Positions 7,634 to 13,339 of a stretch of DNA of 13,339 nucleotides are shown one piece after another. Below the pieces are notes generated by a model. The model saw only the letters and a program-made list of their open reading frames with translations, ran no database searches and was not told the origin of the DNA. Every line of letters begins with the position of its first letter. The first letter of the stretch is position 1. Made by a program: the position numbers and the translations under genes. The DNA is from an uncultured Lachnospiraceae bacterium (GTDB lineage: Bacteria; Bacillota_A; Clostridia; Lachnospirales; Lachnospiraceae): positions 1 to 13,339 of the forward strand of contig USJM01000030.1 of assembly GCA_900555005.1 (NCBI GenBank), in the 5' to 3' direction.

Positions 7634-7644
7634 GGATCCAATTC

Positions 7645-8139
7645 ATGCCGAAACTGTTTTCTGTACCTTTTATCTTTGCCAAAACACGCCTTTCCGCAGT
7701 CTTCACCGTGGAAGCCGCCCTTCTGATGGCCCTGATCCTTCCTGTCCTGCTCAGTCTGATCTATATGGGATTCCTGGACCATGACCGCGGTGTCCTGCAG
7801 GGCGCTGCCTGCGAGGCTGCCTCCCTGGCCGACAACAGTGCTCCGGATAAAGCCCGTGAGAAAAAACTACGTACCCTCACAGAAGAAATCGGAAAGGATG
7901 CCGTTCTTGTGTCCCGCAGCCTGGAGTCTTCTTTTTCACTCAGCAAAGATCTTGTTCAGGTTTCCTACACAGGAAGCATGAAGGTCCCTGGCCTTCTTCC
8001 TCGGCTTTTCGGCAGGGAAACGCTCTCGACCGGGCGGACCTTTTCAAGGAAATTGTTTTCTCCCGCTCCCGTCATCCGGAAAATCCGGGGACTGCGGTAT
8101 CTCAGCTCCAGGCTGAACGGAAAAGAGGCTGCATCGTGA
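7645..8139 (+). CDS. Second TadE-like pseudopilin
   Basis: A 164-residue protein that begins at ATG 7645, 12 bases after the peptidase stop, with GAGGA upstream. The N-terminus has SAVFTVEAALLMALILPVLL (residues 17-36): Ala at -1, Glu at +5, then a hydrophobic helix to about residue 41, the usual TadE/TadF pattern. The remainder is soluble and polar, with ACEAASLADNSA after the helix and a basic C-terminus. It is a likely minor pilin or pseudopilin processed by TadV. The same reading frame is open from 7129 across the whole peptidase gene, but that upstream part is only a shadow. The stop overlaps the GTG start of the next gene. Confidence 0.8.
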   Translation: MPKLFSVPFIFAKTRLSAVFTVEAALLMALILPVLLSLIYMGFLDHDRGVLQGAACEAASLADNSAPDKAREKKLRTLTEEIGKDAVLVSRSLESSFSLSKDLVQVSYTGSMKVPGLLPRLFGRETLSTGRTFSRKLFSPAPVIRKIRGLRYLSSRLNGKEAAS

Positions 8140-9597
8140 ATATCACCGTTATCAAAGAAACAGACCAGACATACCTCTCGCTGGACGGATTTGATCCACA
8201 GGAATATGGCTATGCAGTCAACATGGCACAGAACTGTCCCCTCGAAAGCCTTCTGCCGATCCATATCTTTTTCTGCGACGGAAAAAGTCTTGTTCGCTAC
8301 CGCATCACCGGTTTTACATCCCTGTCAGAACGCTTCAGTGACAGCCCGCTTCGGCTGTCTGACATCCGAAACATCCTCTATACACTCCGCGATATCTGCC
8401 AGCGGCTTCCGGAATATCTGCTTGCTTCAGAGGACCTTCTCCTCGATCCGGAGAAGCTGTTCATTCGTCCCGGCAGCAGTAAGATCCATGTATGCTATAT
8501 CCCGGGTCTCCCAACCGTACTTTCCTCCAGCCGGATGCTGCTTGCAGAATTTCTTCTGAAACGTACCGACCATGCGGACCAGGACGCCTCCGCCCTGGTA
8601 TACCGGTTCTATGATCAGGTATCAGAAAACAACCAGTCTTTGTCTGATGCGCTCTTCCAGACGCTCCGGATTCCGCCCGGTTCCGGCCTGAATCCGGAAT
8701 CTGCCGCTTCTTCCACCCCGATGACGGGCTGCCCACCCAGAGAAAGTTCCGCACCTGTTTTTCAGAACCCTTCTGAATCCAACGTTTACACAGCGCAGAC
8801 CTCTCATGCAGCGAAACCTTCCTCCGTCCCCCGCCCCCGGCCATCCTCCCCAGGTTCTGACTGCCCGGCGCCCCGGCCTGCGGTTCCGAAGGTCATCCGG
8901 GAAAGGCTGGCACATGACCGGAAAAACCTGATCCTGCTGCTTCTGGCCGCCTCCCTGCTTGGCATCAGCTGCGCAGTTGCTCTGAAAATGGACGCTGCAC
9001 AGATCGGCGGAATCGGATTTCTGACTGCCTCCGTCATCTGGCTCGTCAGACAGCAGCAGGTCAAAAAGAGAAGTGAGCTCCAGAATATCTGGTCCGATGA
9101 GGAACAGGAAATGGAAGACGATGATACGTTCTACCGCTCTCTTCTGAGCGAAGTGTATGCGGATCAGTCCCCCTCCGCTGGTACTGCTCAGCGAAGCGGC
9201 CCGCCTTTTCCCGGAGAAGGCATTCAACAGGTCTTCCGCTTTTCCCAGGAGGCAGCACCCCGCAGGATCCTACGTCCTTCCTGCGAATGCTGCGCTGTCG
9301 GGCTCAATCTGCCTTCAAAGCCTCTCCCCCGAACAATACAATGACATCCCGGTCAGCAGGCGGCTTCTCATCATCGGAAAGAGTCCCAGAGAGTGTGATA
9401 TCTGTCTGAAGTCCGACACCGTGAGCCGGATTCATGCCAGAATTGAACGCGTCTCGGACACCTATTATCTGACCGATCTGTTCTCCACGAATGGCACCTT
9501 CCTGGATGGCCGCAAGCTGGAGCCCAACCATGCTTCCCCCATCCCGCCTGGCGCGGAGATCCGGATCGCCGGGTACCGTTACCGTGCAAATCTGTAA
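8136..9597 (+). CDS. DUF6382 and FHA domain membrane protein (frameshifted)
   Basis: Starts at a GTG overlapping the previous stop (GTGA). Residues 1-180 resemble the DUF6382 domain found beside tad genes in Clostridia. A Pro/Ser-rich linker (about 181-255) follows, then two membrane helices (about 264-283 and 289-304), an acidic stretch, and a C-terminal FHA domain (about bases 9343-9594). The FHA marks are IIGKSPRECDICL, SRIHARI and STNGTFLDG. Frame 3 changes to frame 1 at the CCCCC run 9169-9173. Removing one C gives DQSPPLVLLSEAA and a 486-residue protein. This is the only break in the window that is a gain of a base. FHA domains bind phospho-threonine, so this protein may connect pilus assembly to a Ser/Thr kinase; no kinase is in the window. 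Confidence 0.78.
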
Positions 9598-9642
9598 AGG
9601 AAAGCGGTTCACCACCGGAAGCAAACGTGCTATCATGGCGCT

Positions 9643-10259
9643 ATGAATGAGCTGATCTATTTTTTCAAAACCAGAAAAAAGGCAAACCTGACCATCGTCA
9701 TCATCAATGTCGTGGTCTACATCGTCCTTGCCTGACAGGGGACCCGTCTGACTCCGCATTCATGCTGAGACACGGCGCCTGTTATCTCCCTGCTGTCTTG
9801 AACGGTGAGTACTACAGGCTGTTTACCTCCATGTTCCTGCACTTTGGTTTTTACCACATTGTCTACAACATGCTGAGTCTGATCTTTCTCGGCGACATTC
9901 TGGAGACCATCGCAGGACCTGTCCGCTACCTGATCATTTATCTGGCCGGCGGAGCCGGAGGCAATCTTCTGTCACTGGCTGTCAGCATGAGAACCGGGAG
10001 CTACGCTGTCTCAGCAGGCGCCTCCGGTGCAATCTTCTCCGTTATCGGGGCACTGCTTTACATTGCCCTGCGAAACAGAGGCACCTTCGGAGAACGGAAC
10101 ATGAAAAAGCTGGTCTTCATGGTCGTCCTGATGATCATGCAGGGAACGGTTGACAAAGGTGTTGACGGTTCCGCCCATCTTGGAGGACTGATCAGCGGTT
10201 TTCTTCTGGGCATTCTTCTTTACCATCAGAAAAGGAGCACAAAATATGAAAGACTGTAA
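9643..10259 (+). CDS. Rhomboid family intramembrane serine protease (frameshifted)
   Basis: ATG 9643 is the only start between the preceding stop in this frame and the first membrane helix; its ribosome site is weak. Frame 1 runs into TGA at 9733; the family sequence goes on in frame 3. Adding one C at the CC of 9731-9732 gives VLALTGDPSDSAFMLRHGA and a 205-residue protein. Rhomboid marks are complete: LFTSMFLHFGFYHIVYNM (His and Asn of loop 1 and helix 2), the catalytic Ser128 in SAGASGAIF, and the catalytic His179 in GSAHLGG. Six membrane helices are likely. Substrates are unknown. It sits 45 bases after the FHA gene and overlaps the HIT gene by 14 bases, so it is probably cotranscribed with both. 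Confidence 0.85.
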
Positions 10260-10652
10260 CTGCATCTTCTGTAAAATCGCCAATGGAGAGATTCCTCGGC
10301 CACCCTCTATGAGGATCCGGATTTCCGTGTCATTCTTGACCTGAACCCCGCCTCAAAGGGGCACGCGCTGGTTCTTCCGAAGGAACACTACGCGAACGTC
10401 TTTGAACTTCCCGAGGACCTTGCCGGAAAGGCTTTTGTAGTCGCAAAGAAGGTTGCTTCAAGGCTGTCGGAAGGCCTCGGAGCGATCGGCTTCAATATCG
10501 TCCAGAATAACGGAGAGCCGGCAGGGCAGACGGTTTTTCATTTTCATATCCACCTGATCCCCCGCTATGAGGGTGACAGTGTGCATGTCGGCTGGAAGCC
10601 CGGCACACTGACCGATGAGGACCGGAAGGAAATTCTGGATCTCTTTGAATAA
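10246..10652 (+). CDS. HIT family nucleotide hydrolase (frameshifted)
   Basis: Histidine-triad protein of the Hint/HinT branch, which hydrolyses purine nucleoside phosphoramidates or similar adducts in the cytosol. ATG 10246 follows AAAAGGAG and lies inside the end of the rhomboid gene. The N-terminus MKDCNCIFCKIANGEIP is typical, with three Cys that may bind zinc together with a His. Frame 1 is lost near 10296 (CCTCGG); adding one T gives the family sequence IPSATLYEDPDF, and frame 3 continues to TAA 10650. The triad HFHIH (His99, 101, 103) follows GQTVF as expected. Corrected length is 135 residues, normal for the family. It is a housekeeping enzyme; no link to the pilus is visible beyond position. 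Confidence 0.9.
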
Positions 10653-10693
10653 CAGGTACGGCGCTGATTCATACCAACGGAGGGAAGCTGTCT

Positions 10694-11800
10694 ATGGAGA
10701 ACCGAACGATTGACCTGCTGCCCATGGTCAGAAGAATGGGGCGGACGACCATTCAAAGTGGAAAACTCTATCTGTTCTGGACAGCCTCCGGGATCGATTT
10801 CTGCTTCCGCGGAGAACGCATCAGCGTGGTCTTTACGGCTGGTTTTACCTCTATGGAACAGTGGATCTCGATGGAGCTGGATGGTTTCTTCCTGCTCCGC
10901 ATGCCGCTTCACCGCGGCGAAAACCAGATCGACCTTCTACAGGGACTGGACGCCGGTGTGATGCACCGGATCCGCCTCTTCCGAGAGGTCCAGATGATTC
11001 CGGATGACAATGCCTGCTTTCTGACTCTGGACTGTCTCCAGTATGAGGGAGAGATCACTGCTCCCCCGGAATCCAGCCTGACCATTGAATTTGTAGGCGA
11101 CAGCATCACCAGCGGGGAGGGCAGCTGCGGCGCCCAGATGGAGGAAGACTGGATCAGTCCGTATTTCGGTGTAGAAAACAACTACGCCCGGATGACAGCC
11201 GACATCCTCAATGCCAGGTTCAGCTGTATCTCCCAGAGCGGGTGGGGCGTTGTGTCTGATTACCAGAATAATCCGCACTGTGTCCTTCCGCGCTTCTATG
11301 AGCAGATCTGCGGTGTCACATGCTGCCGGGAGAATATCCTGGCGCATGCCCATGACATGTTTGATTTCTCTGCCGACCCTTCCGACATTGTCGTTGTAAA
11401 TCTTGGTACCAATGACGACGGAGCCTTTCACGCAGACCCCTACTTTGATCCGGAGACAATGTCTGTTTTCTGCCAGCGGCTCGATGAGTTTGGGCGTCCC
11501 CAGATGAAGGATGCGGAGCGGCTTCAGGGGGCTATCGTCGCATTTCTTCAGAAAATCCGCAGGTGCAATCCACATGCGCAGATCATCTGGTGTTATGGGA
11601 TGCTGGGAGACTTCCTGTCCCATGAAATCGCCGGCGCCGTGCGTACATACCGCACAGAATCCGGCGACACGGACACCCATTTTCTGCTTCTTCCTCCGAC
11701 AAAGCCAGGCATGTTCGGTGCCCGGCAGCATCCCGGGCGTGCTGCGCATCAGGCAGCCGCACAGATTTTGTCATCCTATATCCGGCAGCTGCGGGGCTAA
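10694..11800 (+). CDS. SGNH/GDSL esterase, CE2-like two-domain form
   Basis: A 368-residue protein with GGAGGG about 9 bases before ATG 10694. Residues 1-120 form a beta-rich N-terminal domain, like the jelly-roll domain of CE2 carbohydrate esterases. The SGNH domain follows with block I FVGDSITSGEG (nucleophile Ser137), Gly in the SGWGVVSDY block, block III LGTNDD (Asn240), and block V with His346 in GARQHPGRAAH. The usual acid two or three residues before the His is not evident (GARQHP), so the active site may be a Ser-His dyad as in some CE2 enzymes. There is no signal peptide, which suggests a cytosolic deacetylase acting on imported acetylated sugars or oligosaccharides. It follows the HIT gene by 41 bases. 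No frame break is seen. Confidence 0.83.
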   Translation: MENRTIDLLPMVRRMGRTTIQSGKLYLFWTASGIDFCFRGERISVVFTAGFTSMEQWISMELDGFFLLRMPLHRGENQIDLLQGLDAGVMHRIRLFREVQMIPDDNACFLTLDCLQYEGEITAPPESSLTIEFVGDSITSGEGSCGAQMEEDWISPYFGVENNYARMTADILNARFSCISQSGWGVVSDYQNNPHCVLPRFYEQICGVTCCRENILAHAHDMFDFSADPSDIVVVNLGTNDDGAFHADPYFDPETMSVFCQRLDEFGRPQMKDAERLQGAIVAFLQKIRRCNPHAQIIWCYGMLGDFLSHEIAGAVRTYRTESGDTDTHFLLLPPTKPGMFGARQHPGRAAHQAAAQILSSYIRQLRG

Positions 11801-11846
11801 TCGGTCTGCCGCCCCATACCTGCTGCCGTTTTCTATTACGGTTCGC

Positions 11847-11869
11847 TTTTATTGTTCATTTTATTGTTC
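11847..11869 (+). repeat. 11-bp tandem direct repeat upstream of cpaF
   Basis: TTTTATTGTTC occurs twice (11847-11857 and 11859-11869) with one base between. It lies in the T-rich 188-base gap between the esterase and cpaF. No good -35/-10 pair or strong terminator was found in this gap; the hairpins present (CCGT/ACGG at 11826-11841 and CCGGC/GCCGG further on) are short. Confidence 0.5.
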
Positions 11870-11943
11870 TTTTTTCTGTCTTTCTGCCCTCTCCGGCTCT
11901 TATCTTTTCCGGCGCCTGCCGGCTCCCTTTCTCTTCCCTTTCA

Positions 11944-11976
11944 TCCGTCAGCCCCGGCTCGTCCGTTCAGCCCCGG
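11944..11976 (+). repeat. Imperfect direct repeat next to the cpaF ribosome site
   Basis: TCCGTCAGCCCCGG (11944-11957) recurs as TCCGTTCAGCCCCGG (11962-11976), differing by one extra T. The second copy runs into the GGAGG ribosome site at 11975-11979. Confidence 0.5.
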
Positions 11977-11988
11977 AGGTACCTTCTT

Positions 11989-13218
11989 ATGGATCAGAAA
12001 CGCTTTCAGGAATGCCGCAGCCAACTTATGGATCGCATCGAAGTGACCCGTGATCTGTCTGATGCGGAAATCTATGCCATCATTGACGAGTTGATCGAGG
12101 AAAGTGATCCGCGCAGAAGAATGCGCCTCTCTGACCGCTGGGAAATGCGCAGGGAGCTGTTCAATTCAGTCCGCCGACTCGATGTCCTTCAGGATTTCAT
12201 CGATGACGATTCCGTCACGGAAATCATGGTCAACGGCCTTCAGAGCATCTTTATTGAACGCTCCGGCCGCCTGTTCCGCTGCCCCGAGCATTTTTCGTCA
12301 CAGGAAAAGCTCCAGGATGTCATACAGCGCATCGTCGCGCTCTCCAACCGTGTGGCAAATGAGGCTGTCCCGATTGTCGATGCCCGTCTGGAGAACGGCG
12401 CACGCGTAAACATTGTCATGAATCCCGTTGCTGTCGACGGACCCGCCATCACAATCCGGAGATTTCCCGACCACCCCATCTCCATGCAGCAGCTGATCGA
12501 ATGGAACTCTGTCTCCCGGGAGGCGGCCGACTATCTGAAAAAACTGGTGACAGCCGGCTACAACATCTTTATCTCCGGCGGAACCGGATCCGGAAAAACG
12601 ACATTTTTAAACGCACTTTCCAACTTCATCCCGAAAGATGAACGGATCATTACGGTCGAGGATAATGCAGAGCTTCAGATCCAGGGTGTACGGAACCTCG
12701 TCCGGCTGGAAGCACGCCGGCCAAATGTTGAGGGCGGCGGGGAAGTCACCATCCGTGATCTGATCAGGGCGTCCCTGAGAATGCGTCCGAGCAGGATAAT
12801 AGTAGGGGAGGTACGACGCGCCGAAACCATCGATATGCTCCAGAGTCTCAACACCGGTCATGACGGCAGCCTCAGCACCGGTCACGGAAACAGTCCGCAG
12901 GACATGCTTTCACGCCTTGAAACCATGGTTCTTATGGGCTTGTCCATTCCAATCCCTGCAATCCGCAGACAGACCGCGTCCGGCATCGACATCATGGTGC
13001 ACCTCTCCCGCATGCGTGACAAAAGCCGGAAGGTTCTGGAGATTCTTGAAATAGATGGGTTGACATTCCCTCCGGCGAAATCCGGACGCACCCGCTCTTT
13101 GAATTCGAAGAAAGCGGATGGACAAAGACGGCAGACTGACCGGCAGGCTCCGAAAGGTCGATGTCTGTCCCATACTCAGAAGCTTCACCGGGCCGGCATC
13201 CGTGCTGAAGATATGTAG
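11989..13218 (+). CDS. cpaF: Tad secretion ATPase CpaF/TadA (three frameshifts near the 3' end)
   Basis: Hexameric ATPase of the type II/IV secretion family that powers Tad pilus assembly on the cytosolic side. GGAGG lies 9 bases before ATG 11989. Visible parts are the N-terminal domain (about 1-160) with DDDSVTEIMVNG, Walker A ISGGTGSGKTT (195-205), the Asp box VEDNAELQI, Walker B RIIVGEVR (269-276), and the His box LNTGHDGSLSTGHGNS. Frame 1 is lost at GGG 13057-13059 (then VDIPSGEIRTHPLFEFEESG in frame 3), again at AAA 13124-13126 (then DGRLTGRLRKVDV in frame 2), and returns to frame 1 at CCC 13169-13171, ending in HTQKLHRAGIRAEDM. One base lost at each run explains all three; the corrected length is 410 residues. 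Because the last frame equals the first, an automated caller would give a full-length ORF with a scrambled segment between codons 357 and 394. Confidence 0.9.
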   Translation: MDQKRFQECRSQLMDRIEVTRDLSDAEIYAIIDELIEESDPRRRMRLSDRWEMRRELFNSVRRLDVLQDFIDDDSVTEIMVNGLQSIFIERSGRLFRCPEHFSSQEKLQDVIQRIVALSNRVANEAVPIVDARLENGARVNIVMNPVAVDGPAITIRRFPDHPISMQQLIEWNSVSREAADYLKKLVTAGYNIFISGGTGSGKTTFLNALSNFIPKDERIITVEDNAELQIQGVRNLVRLEARRPNVEGGGEVTIRDLIRASLRMRPSRIIVGEVRRAETIDMLQSLNTGHDGSLSTGHGNSPQDMLSRLETMVLMGLSIPIPAIRRQTASGIDIMVHLSRMRDKSRKVLEILEIDGLTFPPAKSGRTRSLNSKKADGQRRQTDRQAPKGRCLSHTQKLHRAGIRAEDM

Positions 13219-13249
13219 ACGGTGTATACACAGAAAGGAGTGGATCCCC

Positions 13250-13339
13250 ATGCCCGAGCGCTCCCGAAGTATTCTGAAGAACAGCTCTCCTCCCCAAAGG
13301 TTCCGGCAAGCCGAGAACCGCGGCAATCCATATCCAGCC
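13250..13339 (+). CDS. Start of next gene, possibly tadB (3' partial)
   Basis: A GAAAGGAG ribosome site at 13233-13240 precedes ATG 13250 by 9 bases, and the frame is open to the end of the window (30 codons). The visible part, MPERSRSILKNSSPPQRF and on, is basic and polar with no domain yet. A TadB-type inner-membrane platform protein commonly follows cpaF; that identity rests on position alone. Confidence 0.4.
   Translation, partial: MPERSRSILKNSSPPQRFRQAENRGNPYPA

Noticed and set aside
7129..7644. Open + frame running through the whole prepilin peptidase into the second TadE-like gene
   Set aside because: The peptidase in the other frame has catalytic Asp motifs and a strong ribosome site; the overlapping frame gives Arg/Ser/Pro-rich nonsense. 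Only the part from 7645 is a gene.
11826..11875. Intrinsic terminator after the SGNH esterase
   Set aside because: The stem CCGT/ACGG is only 4 bp and the T-rich stretch is interrupted and not adjacent; too weak to call.
13057..13175. Programmed ribosomal frameshifting in cpaF and the other broken genes
   Set aside because: There is no slippery heptamer with a downstream structure. Three shifts within 115 bases and others in housekeeping genes are explained more simply by homopolymer miscounts.
1..13339. CRISPR arrays, tRNA or rRNA genes, insertion sequences, phage genes
   Set aside because: No regularly spaced repeats, no tRNA cloverleaf or rRNA signature, no transposase or integrase motifs and no terminal inverted repeats were seen on either strand.

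Overview
The window reads as chromosomal DNA of a Gram-positive anaerobe of the Clostridia, most likely Lachnospiraceae. The grounds are the mid-50s GC (estimated by eye), strong AGGAGG-type ribosome sites, and a Flp/Tad pilus locus of the clostridial type, with a DUF5702 protein, TadE-like proteins carrying a 'TVEAA' motif, and a DUF6382-FHA protein. All genes are on the + strand.

Layout. Bases 1-2021 hold the 3' part of a COG2509-type FAD-dependent oxidoreductase overlapping a class I SAM methyltransferase by 4 bases. A small alpha/beta hydrolase (2095-2657) and an orphan murG (2709-3784) follow, closed by a clear intrinsic terminator at 3809-3848. A good sigma-A promoter (3864-3892) then starts a leader of about 270 nt and the pilus cluster: flp pilin (4170), DUF5702 protein (4460), TadE-like protein with two Cys/His modules (6152), TadV/CpaA prepilin peptidase (7190), a second TadE-like protein (7645) and a DUF6382-FHA protein (8136). 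A rhomboid protease, a HIT-family hydrolase and an SGNH/GDSL esterase (9643-11800) follow without an obvious break. The secretion ATPase cpaF/tadA (11989-13218) comes next, and the start of another gene, probably tadB, runs off the end.

How it fits together. TadV should trim the Flp pilin and probably the TadE-like pseudopilins at their G/A-x4-E sites. CpaF powers assembly through TadB/TadC, which lie outside the window. The DUF6382-FHA protein is a membrane-anchored candidate for linking the machine to phospho-threonine signalling. The rhomboid-HIT-esterase trio separates the pilin/peptidase half from the ATPase half.

Caveat. Seven genes are broken by ten single-base frame changes: nine losses and one gain. 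Most fall in short homopolymers, and in each case the protein family resumes in the next frame. This pattern points to consensus errors in the sequence, not to decay or programmed frameshifting. Each broken gene is given as one CDS over its full span, with the break positions stated. I found no RNA gene, CRISPR array, insertion sequence or phage gene, and no clearly unprecedented system. The least ordinary items are the twin Cys/His modules of the first TadE-like protein, the structured flp leader and 3' hairpins, and the split pilus locus.
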